A stretch of 45,059 nt of DNA. Origin: Micractinium sp. NFX-FRZ. Taxonomy: Eukaryota > Chlorophyta > Trebouxiophyceae > Chlorellales > Chlorellaceae. This document shows positions 22,142 through 33,400 of this stretch, in pieces. The position numbers and the translations under genes were made by a program. The notes beneath the pieces were generated by a model. That model worked only from the letters and a program-made list of their open reading frames with translations, searched no databases and was not told the DNA's origin. The stretch lies in the NCBI GenBank assembly GCA_029339195.1, contig JAPTJF010000487.1:1-45059 (forward strand), given 5' to 3'. The number at the start of each line of letters is the position of its first letter. The first letter of the stretch is position 1.

Positions 22142-23126
22142 AGTTTTTTTTCCTTTTTTCTTTTTTTGGATTATGGGCTTACATTGGCTCGGGGACAAAC
22201 TAATGCCTCCAGACGTATGGCAAGGGATGGCGGAGACAACATGCACGAGGGACATGCATGCGGTGAATGAAGCTTGCCCGCCCGCTCGCCCGCAAGCTGC
22301 GGGCAGGAAGCCAGACCTGAGGGCGCCACCCAGCCTGCCGCCGCGCTCTGCCTGCCAGGCCATCTCACTGCGCCAACCACTGGCGACAGCCAGCCAGCCA
22401 GCTAGGCTGGCACCCCCTGTACCACCGTATCCTTCCTTCCTTCCTGTATGTACCCCAGCTGCAGCAAAGCTGCTTGTCAGCCTGTCCATCCATCCGGTGT
22501 CCACCGCAACACAGCAGCACGATTTTGCGTACGGATACAGACCCCCTCCTCACGCCTTGGCCGCCGCAATGCCTTGCCTCTTCCACGCTTTGCCCTCTAC
22601 GCTTTCAGCCCTCTACGCTTTGCCCTTCCGCTCTGCACTTTGCCCTTGCCTTTCATGTTCAGCTGTTCAGCTCTTGGACATACACCTGTACTGCTCCTGC
22701 TGTACTGCTCCTGTAATGCAGCACCTTCTCCTCAGCAGGGTGGCGGCGCTTGCCTGCATGCCACGCAGGCAGCAACAGCAGCAGGTTGTGCACTGCCCAG
22801 CCACATGAACTGGCAGTTGTACCCTGCCGCTGCCTCAGGTGGCGCCCCTCCTCACCCCCCTGGCCGCCTCCCTGCAACTAGTTGGCCAGGCTGCGGCGCG
22901 TGGCAGGCAATCATGGCCAGCCAGCCAGCTACTGCAGGCCAAGATGTCGCACCCATTGCCCCGCCGCTCCCCAACCCCTATGTCCCACTCCCACCACTCA
23001 CCTTCCCCCACCCCATGCAATTCCCCCCCGCCATGCCAGGGCCCTCCAACCTTCTTCCCCAGCTTCCCACCCCCCGCCACTTCCTACTACCAAGGGCCCC
23101 CTCGCCCCGCCCACCCACCTGTGCAG
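22142..23126. other. Gap between the Q-rich gene and the duplicated F-box exons
   Basis: It begins with a T-rich stretch (22145-22170). A TGTAA at about 22715 could end the Q-rich transcript. Open frames in this stretch have no recognisable domain. The 200 bp before 23127 are pyrimidine-rich like an intron end, but not clearly alignable to intron 17 of the F-box gene. Confidence 0.45.
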
Positions 23127-23589
23127 GTCACACACCGCGGCACCTGGGCCCTGGCCGAAGCCTGCCCCCACCTGCGGCACGTCGACAGCGGTGAGTCCCG
23201 GTTGCGGTGAACACCTCATTGCCAGCTGCCCGTTGGAGACCCCACTGTGTGCGAGCCCGGCGCTGTTCTGGCGGTGCCCTGCCCCCACTGATTTCCTGGG
23301 CTTGGAGCTTGCCGACCCGCCCACGCCCCACCACCCCAGTCCCGCTCCTGCCCGCCGATCAACCCTGTGCCGCCACTGTTGCTGCCCTGTTCTGGCACGC
23401 CCGCTGCTTCTTCCGACTCCGACTCCCCCCCGCCCGGGGCCCCCGCTGATCCGCCTCGTCTTGCTGGCCCCTCCCCTGCTGCCCGCCTCGGCTGCAGGCA
23501 AGTGCCGCCTGGTGCGGGTGGAGAGCCTGCGCAGCCTGCTGGCCCGCCGCTCCCTCCGCCTCTCCGCCTGTCACTACCTGGACAGCTAG
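23127..23589 (+). pseudogene. Duplicate of the last two F-box/LRR exons
   Basis: Exon-like blocks 23127-23190 (64 nt) and 23498-23589 (92 nt) have exactly the lengths, phases and splice sites of F-box exons 18 and 19. The first encodes VTHRGTWALAEACPHLRHVD against VTHRGIWALAEACPHLQHVK; the second is nearly identical down to SACHYLDS and the stop. No F-box or other LRR exon precedes it, so it is probably a duplicated fragment. Its intact frame and splice sites leave open use as an alternative 3' end by splicing from exon 17. Confidence 0.75.
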
Positions 23590-23685
23590 CCAGCCAGCTC
23601 ACTACTGTACTTCCTCGCCGAGCTCACTACTGTACTGCCTGGCTGCGCTCACTACTGTACTGCCTCACTGAGCTCACTATCTGGA

Positions 23686-23724
<39 letters not shown>

Positions 23725-24708
23725 TGCCCAGGCAGCCGAGCCACGCCGAACCTAGCCAAGCCGCGTGGCAAATCGCCTGGCCGGTTGCTGGTGGCAGGGC
23801 AGCAGTGGCCAGCCAGCCAGCAGGCAGCAGCCGCCAGCCACCACCGCCCCTTGTTCTTCACACGTGCACCACCTGCCATTGCAAGTGGCTCTTCCTTTCA
23901 TCAGTTGTGCGCTTGGAGAACTGCTCTAACCCCAGGGGCCAAGCATTTTTGGGGCCAAGCATTTTTGCCAACAGACACCTCTATGTCCCGCACATGTCAC
24001 GATTGCCACATAATTGGTTTCATTACAGCAGCGAAAAAAGGTGCGCCACCAGTGGCACTGCCTGCATTCCTCCAGTGGTTGCCGGTGTGCTTGCAGGTCG
24101 TGTGCACACGTGGAAAAAGGAGGCGGGTGCGGGGTGGGCGGAAAGAGAAAGTAGTATTACCAGTACTAGGTAACAGTGCGGCGCTCGGGGGGGTTAGTGG
24201 CAAGCGCTCAGGGGGGCACTAGTGACTGTGCACACGTGGTGGGGAGGGAGGGGCCTGCAGCACAGCAGCGCTGCCCACCGAAATGAGTGGGTGCGGCTGG
24301 CAAGTGCTCAGTCAGGTCAGCTTCAGCACAAGTCGGTCAAGAGGGGCGCTGTATGGGCACCCATGCATTTGCGGAGGTCGGGGGGGAGGCTCGGGAAAAT
24401 TGGCAGGGGAGCAGTGAGGGAGAAAGGGCAGTGGTGGTAGGAGTGGTGATCGGGGGGGCGGGGGGGGGTTGGGGAGGGTCCGGGGGGGAGGGTAGGTGAG
24501 GAGAGGGGTGGGGGAAGTGCTGGTACGGGCATGGGTTTCCGTGCGTCGCGGAGGATGGAGTAGGAAGGGGCGTATGGATCGACGACGTGAGCCGGCAGGG
24601 TACAGCAACAGCGTAAACACATGAAAGAAGCTACTTTATTCAGGGGCCTGAGCACTGGGCGTGCTTTGTTGGTGCCTGCACCCGGTCTCACATCACCTGG
24701 CAACGACG
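23590..24708. other. Repeat-rich intergenic region
   Basis: It starts with three 25-bp GAGCTCACTACTGTACTGCC units, then CTATCTGGACAGC and a (CAGC)n run (about 23690-23722). A 17-bp unit GGGGCCAAGCATTTTT is doubled at 23934-23969. Long G runs lie at 24440-24495. Near 24634 the minus strand reads AATAAA, a possible poly(A) signal for the sulfotransferase gene. No gene was recognised. Confidence 0.55.
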
Positions 24709-27700
24709 TCAGGGCGGGCGGGCTGTGGCGCTGCGCCCAGGCACAGCAGGCAAAGCGCCGCCTGCCAGCTGTGCTTCTCGCTCATACAGCGCGGGAAACA
24801 TGACCATGACGTCCTTCTCGTAGAAGCGGGAGATGAGGGAGAAGCAGGTGGCGTTGGGGCCCTGGTAGGCGGGCAGGTAACGTGAGTTGCCGGGGGGCTT
24901 GTCGCTCTGCAAGCGGGATAAGCAGAGGTTCGGCAAACAGGACACCCGGGGGGGGAGGCGGGTCAGCAGGGCGGGGCAGGGAGAGGAACAGGCACATGGC
25001 AGAACTTGGCACGAGGTTTTGTCGCCTTTGGGAGGGGGGAGGGTGGCGGCGGGGAGGCACCACCAAGTGATGTAGGATGTACTGATGGCCACACTCGGGA
25101 CCCGATGGGGATTGACACTCAGGCAGGCGGGGCAGGGGATGAGGGTGACTTGTGACAAGGTCTTGGCACACGCAAGTCAGCAGGCCCCCGGCAACACAGC
25201 AGGCGCGCTCACAGCGCGCGCAGCGCACGGCAGGCAAACGCAACAGCTTGCAGGGGGGTCAGCTTACAGGACAGCGCACGGCAGGCAGGGCAACAGCTTG
25301 CAGGGGGTGGGCCCACCGCACTCGCGCATGGGGGGGCATGCAGGCGGGCAGGCGAGCAGGCGGGCAGGCGGCTGCAAGCCCACACCTCGTGCTTTGGCCC
25401 GACATTGATGGGGGCCACCTCTTCTGGCAGCTGCAGCGGCGCCACGCCTGCACGCACAGAATACCACACACCACATGGCTTGAGCGTGGGCAGGTAAAAG
25501 GCATGCAGAGAGGCGTGCTGGGACAATGCAGCGGTGCCAAAATAGTCAGCGAGGCAGGAGGCGCCGGCGGGGTGCCCATGCAGGCTCCCATTGAGGTATC
25601 CTCCCGCCACCGCCTGCCCCACGCCCTTACACAGCTAGCAGCACCCCACCCCTCCTCAGCAACCCCGGTCCCCAATACAGCATGGCAGGACCCCCTCCCC
25701 ATCACACAACCAGCCGACCTGGGGGCAGCCTGCTGTTGATGATGCCCACCGCCTCCCTCATGTCCTCGTCCACGTGCTCCACCCTCCCGATAAAGTCCAC
25801 CGCCAGCCCGCCCTCCTCAGTCAGCATGCAGGTGGCCTGGTCGGTGACGTGGTAGAACATGAAGCCGGGGCCGACGGAGCTGCAGGGCAGGGGCGGGTCA
25901 CAGCAGGCACAGCAGGCACACAGGCACGGCAGGCAGGTGAGCATGCAGGTGACCTGGTCGGTGATACAACAGACATGAAGCCGGGGCCTTCCGAGCCTGC
26001 CGTAGGAGGCACAGCAGGCACAGCAGGGCTCACCCGCGGCAGCAGTGCTGCTTGGCCCATGCATGTGCGCCCCAGCAGGAGTGCCCCCAAAACAAAGCCT
26101 GCTTTCCCTTCCCTCGTTCGCACCTCACCCCTGGGGAGCAGTGCGGCACGGACATGCACATGCACTTCTCCAGAACTCCCCCTACAGCCTGCCTCCCCTA
26201 CCCTCCCTGCGGCACCCCTACAGTACCCCCCACACAATCCTGCCTCCCTCCTCTCCACAGGACTCACCCTGGGCAGCAGTGCGGCACCGACATGCAGGTG
26301 CGCCCCAGCAGCAGCGGGTCGCGGCAGAAGTCGGGCCACCCCGCCTCCAGGCAGGGCGTGAGTGCCGGCTTGTCCCGCGGCTCCCCCTCCGCCAGCATGT
26401 ACCCCTGCCTCAGGAACTTCCAGCTGGAGAAGGCGCGCGCCCAGGGGTTGCGCACCTGGGAAAAGGACAGGGGGGTGAAGTGGGGCAGTCGTGAGAGCGG
26501 GCGGGCAAGAGCTAACAGCTGGAGTACGCGTGCGCCCAGGCGGGGGAGCACCTGCCGGGTGGCGGTGAGGCAGGGTACAGGTGGCAGTAGTGGGGGCGGG
26601 CGGGCAGGCAGGGTACACAGGCTGGAGCAGTCTCGCTCCCAGGGTGTGTGCATCTATTCGCGGGCGGGCGCAGAGCGGGTAGGGCGGGGGAGGCAGCGGG
26701 GCGGGCAGTGGTGGGGCCGGCAAGGGCGCGCCGCCCTGCAGCTCGCTCGTGGCTGGGACGCACACGCCGCGCTTGCCAAGCAGCCTGCTAAACGCCATGC
26801 AACCCGCCACTCATGGGAGCATGCCACCCATGCGTGCCATCCCGCACATGAAGCAGGCACTGAGCGTGGGAGGTGAGCAGCCAACACAACTCACAAAGGT
26901 GAACACAAAGTACTCCTGCCACTTGACGTCCATCGGCGCCAGCTGCGCCACGCCTTCCAACGGCTCTAAACAGCTGTCCGTCTGGTTGAAGCGGCACAGG
27001 GAGATGTAGTGCTTGGTGGCTGTGGAGGCGCTGCGGGTGGGGGGAGCAGTGGCATCGGCAGGTGTGTGGTTGCAGCGCAGGGGGGAGTGACGCTGTGGGT
27101 GGCACAGGGAGAAGTGACGCTTTGTGGCACTGGAGGCAGTGCCGGTGGGGGGAGACGGGGCAACGGCGGGTATGAGGTAGGTAGGTGGGTGGCAACGGGC
27201 TACGATGCAAGGGGGATGGCCCAACTAGCGCCAGCACCCAGCATGCAGCCAGCTCAATACTCCACCTCTTGGGGTGGATGATGAAGATCATTCTGTTCTC
27301 GTGGTTGGCCCAGCACCCATCCAGCAGAACCAACCCCAGCAACCACCTTTTCGAACCACGATGAAGACCATGTGTTAAATTGTGTTTAGTTTGGCCCAGC
27401 ACCCAGCAAGCTCAACTGACCCCAGCCAGCACCCACCTCTTGGGGTGGATGATGAAGATCATTTTGTACTTGTGGTTGACGTAGGCGTGGCAGAAGGGGA
27501 AGGGCAGCGGCAGCGGCTTGAGCGCCAGCTGCCCGCTGGCATCCGCTTCCCAGTACTCGCTCTGACGCGGTAGCGCCATGTCTGCATGGGGGGGGCACGG
27601 GCGCCGTCAGCTCACAGCTACCAGGCAGCTGCCGAGGTCGAGGCGCAGAGAGCGTCACTGGCCGCAGCACCACCACGTCACGACAACCACAGCGTACAGC

Positions 27701-28304
27701 GCTCGCCCTCGCTCATCCCCCCCAGTGAGCAGCAGGTACTGTAGCAGGTCCATTGTCGGCACCGGGCCCGCTGGACCCTGCACACCCCACCGCACGCAAC
27801 CGGCTGCAGGCACCTGCACATGGAGAGTCGTTCAAATGCAGGATGAGCTGTGGCCTGCCCAGCCTGCTCACCTCTTCGGACCATGTTCATGAACTCTTGC
27901 GTGCGCCACGCCAGCTTGTCCTTGTTCCAAAACCAGGGTGGCAGCATGCCCACCTTGGCGACTAGCCCATGCCGCATGCTGCCGCTCATGATGGCCTCTG
28001 CCCGCAACGACTCCGGCAGTGTGTATTTGGGTTGGGGGGTCGTGGCATGCGCAACTTCCGGCAGAAGGGGGTCTGGGCCTCGCCGGCTACTGCCGCTGGC
28101 GGCGCTGGCAGCGGCAGCAAGTGTTTTGGCCGGGTCCTCCTGCGCTAGCGACCTGCCCTCAATCCATTGCCGCGGCGGCTCTTCTGCAGGCGTGTTCGAG
28201 CGCACGCCAGAGCTCCAGCGGCTGTACACCAACACCGCCAGAAGCGCGCCAACCCCCAGGCGCGCGCGCCTGCTGTGCATTGAAGCGGGCCGGCGGGCGC
28301 CCAT
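24709..28304 (-). CDS. Type II membrane sulfotransferase (Sulfotransfer_2 family)
   Basis: Seven exons on the minus strand: 27872-28304, 27437-27581, 26895-27030, 26268-26455, 25719-25879, 25386-25447 and 24709-24906 (440 aa). A short hydrophobic segment (about 16-29, LGVGALLAVLVY) follows Arg-rich residues, as in Golgi signal anchors. MIFIIHPKSAST (about 185-196) is the 5'-phosphosulfate loop, split by intron 2. FVFTFVRNPWARAFSSW (about 234-250) is the 3'-phosphate motif for the PAPS donor. AVDFIGRVEHVDEDM and the C-terminal SRFYEKDVMVMF fit the family's later blocks. It probably transfers sulfate to a glycan or cell-wall polysaccharide; the acceptor cannot be read from sequence. The ATG at 28304 is the first in the frame. 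Introns 2 and 4 contain copies of adjacent exon ends. Confidence 0.87.
25200..25320. repeat. Tandem repeat in sulfotransferase intron 6
   Basis: GCGCACGGCAGGCA followed by AACAGCTTGCAGGGGG occurs twice (about 25220 and 25274) within the last intron, about 50 bp apart. It is non-coding. Confidence 0.75.
25938..26172 (-). repeat. Junction copies inside sulfotransferase intron 4
   Basis: 25938-25997 copies the 5' part of exon 5 (25820-25879): both contain CATGCAGGTG, CCTGGTCGGTGA and CATGAAGCCGGGGCC. 26028-26081 and 26121-26160 copy the 3' end of exon 4 with its donor (26261-26314): all share CTCACCC, then GCAGCAGTGC or GAGCAGTGCGGCAC. Thus intron 4 carries one decayed acceptor-side and two donor-side duplicates. 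Confidence 0.87.
27254..27376 (-). repeat. Two copies of exon 2's donor end in sulfotransferase intron 2
   Basis: 27254-27308 matches the exon 2 end and donor (27428-27478) almost perfectly through CCACCTCTTGGGGTGGATGA and GAAGATCATT. 27336-27376 is a more decayed third version (CAACCACCTTTT, then ACGATGAAGACCATG). All keep the donor dinucleotide on the minus strand. Confidence 0.87.
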
Positions 28305-30421
28305 GCCCACCCTCCGCTTGCCAAGACCTGCAGCAACCTGCTGTCACCGCTACGGTACGGGCAGCTTCCGCTCTGCAGCTCCCCCTCTGCAGCTTCCGCT
28401 CTGCAGCTTCTTTGCCGCAGGCAGTCTGCAGGGTTTGGGCAGGATGGCGATTGCACGGTCGGGGCGAATTGCAGCCGTGGTCCTGATCCCCTCCTCGGTG
28501 GCGCCACCTCACCGCCAGCGCCTGTTCTTGCCCCTCTCTTCGTGTTGGCGGGGTTGCCCGAGGGTAGGAAACCGCACAGAGAGGAGGAGGGGCGCTCCGT
28601 TGCGGCTCCTGCCTGAGAACAGCGGCCAGTGCGGCGGCGGCGCTGCGCGGCGGCGGCTGCGGCCATCCCGCACGCCTTCCTTCAATTGGTTGCTCCCCGC
28701 TTTTGACCTTGCACCGCGTGGCCTACCCCTGCCGTGCCGAACTCCCGTTCCAGAGGGCAAACGTCCCCTTGTCTCCTATGCCCCTGGCCACAGGGCTGGC
28801 CGCCTGGTGTGGCGGAGCAGCGCCGTCTGCCGCATCGCGTACCTGCGATCTTGGGCTGCGCTGGACAAGGCCTGCTGAGCCGGGCCACAGCCACCCAATG
28901 GTGCCCCGCCGGCTTGTGCGCAGTGCACACCCACACCAGGACTTCGCCTGCAGGGGAGCGTGGGCCGCTGTTGGCTCTTACGGGATGGAGCCAGGGAACC
29001 AGACACCCCTTCCTCCCTTGGCACCCGCCCGGGCATTCAACGACCTTCTTCTTCTTCTTCTCCTGAAGGGCCAGCAGTGCTTCCATGCGACCTGTAAAGC
29101 CATGTGCCACAGTTGCGCAGTATTGCTGGCAAGTGCAGCAGGCCAGCACTCACACACGTGCCGCCCTCCACCCGTCTCTTTGACCGCACGTCTGTCGCAC
29201 CTCAACTGTGGGTGCCCACCCTGGCCGTTGCACTGGGGGAGTTGAGTGTTGCAAGTTCGTTTCAATCTCGGCGCCCTGCCGTCACTGCTGAGGCGAGGGG
29301 CCAACGTACAACCAGAGGGGAGAAGGGAGCAGACAAGCAGCGGGGCTCCCTCGAGAGAAGAGGGAACCAACCGACCGCTGGGCCCAGCCTGCCAGCAGCA
29401 CAGCGCGGCTGGAGCGGCCCGTTGCGGGCGGGGAAGTGGCGCGTGGGGCGCAGGCTGTGGCAGGAAAGTGCAGCATGCACGTTTGAAAAAGGCTACTAAC
29501 TAGCGCATCATCATCAGCAGCATCGTCCTCAGTGCGGGAAGTGAGAGAGCAAGTGAGTGGTGAGGGGTTGTGGTGTGGGTGTGGATGTGAGTAAAGTGGG
29601 GATGGAGGGTGGGGGGTGAGGCAGGGTGGTCTGCTGTGCGTTGCTTGGGGGGTGGGGCTCGATCCATAAATCAACCAACCGAACCGAGAGCCATCTATCA
29701 TCCGATATGGGATGACTGCTTGCGTGTGTAGGTAGGCAGAGGGGAAGACAGGCCCGCCCTCCTGGCCTGTAGCCCCCCGGCACGGGCCCCCAGGCACGGC
29801 CTGGGCCAGGGGGCTGCCAGGGCTGGAGGTGGGCGGCAGGATTGGGGGCTGGAAGAGTGGAGGGCGAAGGGTGGGAAGGGAGGCAAATCCCTCGGCAGCT
29901 ATGGCTGCTGCGAGGGGAGGGGCGCTGCTTGTGAGCGCGCTCGCGCTTGAACAGAGGGCGGCAGCAGGGGGGAGCGGGGGCGGGCAGCAGGGGAGCGGGG
30001 GCGGGCAGAAGGGGACCAACAGCAGCGGGGAGCAGGTGAGCAAAAGGAGGGGGTCGTGAAGAAGAGCTCTAGGCGCGTCTGGTGCTACAGAGGGAGAGGG
30101 GGTGTAGGAATGAAAGCGACCGTCACAGCCGCGGGGGTGCAGGGGAAAAGCCAGGCCCGGGGAACATTGAGTAAAATGATGGGGAGGGACTGAGGGGGGA
30201 GGGCTCGAAAAACGACAAGATTCAAGGTGGCGTCTCAGACTGGTGGGATGGTGTTGTACGGTTCTTGGAACGCCCCGCAGGGGCCGGCCCACTCGCCGTG
30301 CAGCGCGCATGTCGTGGCTGCCTGTTGTGGCACATGGCGCCGCCCGGCCAGCCCCTGCGCCAGCATTCAGGGGTGTTGCCAGCAGGTCGCGAGCCGGGCA
30401 GCTGCAGGGCCGGGCTGCAGC
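28305..30421. other. Non-coding stretch between sulfotransferase and Pumilio
   Basis: The part near 28350-28420 has repeated CTTCCGCTCTGCAG units and is presumably the sulfotransferase promoter. The part 29480-30421 is probably the 3' UTR of the Pumilio gene plus spacer, with purine-rich low-complexity sequence. A minus-strand frame of 342 codons (29282-30310) is open but Pro/Ser/His-rich and without domains, so I do not call it. No RNA gene was recognised. Confidence 0.45.
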
Positions 30422-33400
30422 TCACTGCTGCGGCTGCGCCTCGGCCTCGGGCCCCGCCGGCGGCGGAGCCGCTGCGCCCTCCCGCTGCTGCGCATGCTCG
30501 GCGGCCTGCTCTGCCGCCATCAGAGCCTCGGCCTTGGCCACAATGTGCTTGCCGTAGGTGTACTTCCTCAGCGTGTCCAGGTGCGGCTGCAGGAGGGCAC
30601 AGAAAAAAGCCGGGGAGCAGGGGGCATGGTGAGCGGGTGACTATGTAGGTGGGGGGACGAGGAGCGGCAGAGGGAGGGAGCCAGCGGCCACCCCCGCAAC
30701 GCGAGCTCAGCCATGCGCCTGTGCACCCCTCCCAAGTAATTGATCCAGGCAGCTAGGCTGGCCACTCAACCAAGCAGCAGCTGGACCGCCCCACACTCCC
30801 GGGGTCGGGTGGTGCGCCTGGTGGTGCAGTAGCCACAGTGCAGCCACCGTGCGGCAGCCACAGCGCAGCTACACCCGGCAGGGCAGGCCCGGCCAGGCAG
30901 GGCAGGCGGCGGCCCCACCTTGATGGTGTGCAGCAGCGCAGAGCGCTGGGCGGGGGTGGAGACCTCCAGGGCGCGCTGCACCATCGTAAGGTTGGGAGGG
31001 GCGGAGGGGAGCGAGGGTGCGAGATGAGGGGATGTGCTGGGGTGGGCGCGGAGGCGCGGGGGGGCCGTGGCTTGCACTCCCCGACCACGCCCAGGTGGCC
31101 CGGCGCCGCACCCTCCCCCCTGCACCGCCCCACCAACACCTCCCTCAGCCCGCCTGCGCTGCGCATCGTGTGCACTCTGCCCCTCCTCTATCCACTCCAC
31201 TCCACCCTACACCATCACCCACCAACCAAACCAAACCAACCGTTTGAGACCCAACAGGCAACCAACCCGCACTCCAACCTACCCCATCACCCCGCCCACC
31301 AAGCAACCAACCTGCAGGCAACCAACCCGCACTCTGCCTCCCCCGGGTGCCCACCTGCACCACGTAGTTGCCGTACTGGTCGCGCATGAGGGCGCTGAGG
31401 GCGGCGGGGCGGGCGCCCGACTCCGCAATCATTTGGCTGCAGTGCACCCACAGGGGCAGGGGAGGGAGGGCAGGGGAGGGGTCAGCATGTTGCTGCAGTG
31501 ACGGCGGCAGCATGCCTCCACAACCACTCGTGAGCCCCACCCGCCGGTTGCCGCACGCTTGCGCCCCTGCGCACCTCCACACCCCCCACACGCAGCAGCC
31601 GGCACAGCGTGCACGCTGCACATGCACTACTGGGGGCCCTGCAGCCCTGCACCTCATGTGCTACTTCCCAACCAGCAGGCCGGACGTGCCATGCGTGCGT
31701 GCGGCCAGCTGGCTCGGTAGAGCAAGATGAGATGCAGGGCCGCGGAGGCCCCAGCGGCTGCATGCCGTCGCGCAGCGTCAGCCATCAGGCCCCTCACCCT
31801 CCCCCTCCCACACACCCCGCCCACCCCAAGCAACTCGCTCGATGATCCATGCATCGCCGTGCACCTGCCCTGCGAAAAAGTGGCGGACGCAAGCACTCCT
31901 CCTCCCGCAACCCCTCCCACAGCCCACCCCCTGTTGTGACTCTCGTCAGTGATTGGCAGGCACCTCCCGCACACCCCCGAGACAACTCACTCACGCAATC
32001 AGGGCGTCCACAGCCCACCCCCTGAACTCTCACTCACCGGTTGCGTCCCGGTGCGCCTCCACAGCATACCCCTCCCCCTCTTGACAGCCCGCCGCTTTTC
32101 ACCAAGGCCAACAACTACATCAACCACAACAACATGTAGTAAACAGTTGGCCAACAACTCACTCAATGATTGCGTCCCGGTGCGCCTGCCCGCCGTGCTT
32201 CAGGCACGCCTCCACCACGTTTGACGCATACTTGTGCTGCGCCAGCGTCATCACCTGGGGCGCCACCTTGCCCACAATGCACTCCCTGCAAACGGCAAGC
32301 CAGGGGCGCAGCACCGGTGGTGTGGGCGTGGTGGGAATCAGGGCGGGCCGGGGGCATGGCGGAGCGCGCCGGAAGCAGAGGCATGGCGCGGTGGCAGGCG
32401 GGCGGCACGAGGCCGCGTGAGAGGACCCCAGCCCTCACGTGCGCGTTTGGCAGTAGCATGCGGTCCACCACTCAACTGGTGACCTTGCTGGAGCCCTCCT
32501 GCCCCCGCCCCGTGTGCCACCCCTGGGTGCGCCCCCCACCTGGCGTCCGCCGGACCCTTGGTCACCAGGTGCTGCACCACGTAGTTGCCGTACTGGTCGT
32601 GGCTGAGCTGCAGTGCGTTGCCCAGCACCTCTGCAAGGGTGGGTGGGTGGGTGGTGCATGTGGGGTGGGACGTGGGGACGTCAGACAAGGCAGGGAGGTG
32701 GGTGGCGTGATGAGGGGGAGTCAGCTGCATGTGGCTCAGGGCCCAGGCGCTGACACAGTCACTACTGCACCCATGCCTCACCTGAGCCCTTGGGAGAGCC
32801 GCCACACCCGCAGCCACCACAACGTGGCCCCCTCCCCCGCACCCTGGGGCCCTCCCATCGGCGAGAGTGTGCAGGCACACTGGCGGATGGGGCAGCACGT
32901 CCCGCGCACCCACACCTCCGTGTGGCAGCCTCTTGCACCTTTGCAGCTGAAGACAAAGGAGCTGGGCGGGCACCCGCTACCCCCACCTGTGACCACGCGG
33001 GTGCGCAGCCTGACGACCGTCCGCCGCACCCACGCCCAAAGCTCTCTGCTACCCGCCCGCCACCCCTGAACGGAAAGAACGTTTAGGCTTCGCCCACCTG
33101 TGACCACGCGGGTGCGCAGCTCCGGGATGGAGCAGAACTCGAGGACGCGCTGGACCAGGCGGCAGCCAAAGGTGTGGGTGGACAGGGACTGCACCTTGGC
33201 CACAATGATCTGCCGGGGGGGAGGGAGGGGAAAGAGGGGGAAAGAGGTGGGTGCGAGAGGGTTGCGAGGCCAGACTGACAAGAGGGGAGGAAGCAGAAGG
33301 GAGGGGGTGTGTGGAGCAGGCTGCTGGACGGGCAGCCTGGAAGCGAGGGGGTGCAAGGGCGCACATTGTTTGAGACGTAGGGAGTGGGAGCGGGTAGCTC

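Noticed and set aside
20219..24000. CAGC, CCAG and 25-bp arrays as a CRISPR array or mobile element end
   Set aside because: There are no spacers of uniform length, no cas-like genes, no transposase and no terminal inverted repeats; these are ordinary mini- and microsatellites.
24440..24495. Dense G runs as a regulatory G-quadruplex
   Set aside because: The runs could fold, but nothing links them to a promoter or gene, and G-rich low complexity is common in this DNA.
27850..28878. 342-codon plus-strand open frame
   Set aside because: Its first half is antisense to sulfotransferase exon 1, and the remainder shows no domain or splice pattern.
29282..30310. 342-codon open frame on the minus strand
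   Set aside because: Composition is Pro/Ser/His-rich without domains; it lies downstream of the Pumilio stop and is best explained as 3' UTR and spacer in GC-rich DNA.
31693..31745. tRNA-like stretch GCTGGCTCGGTAGAGC resembling a tRNA A box
   Set aside because: There is no B box (GGTTCGAATCC type) at the right distance, no acceptor stem pairing, and it lies inside a Pumilio intron.
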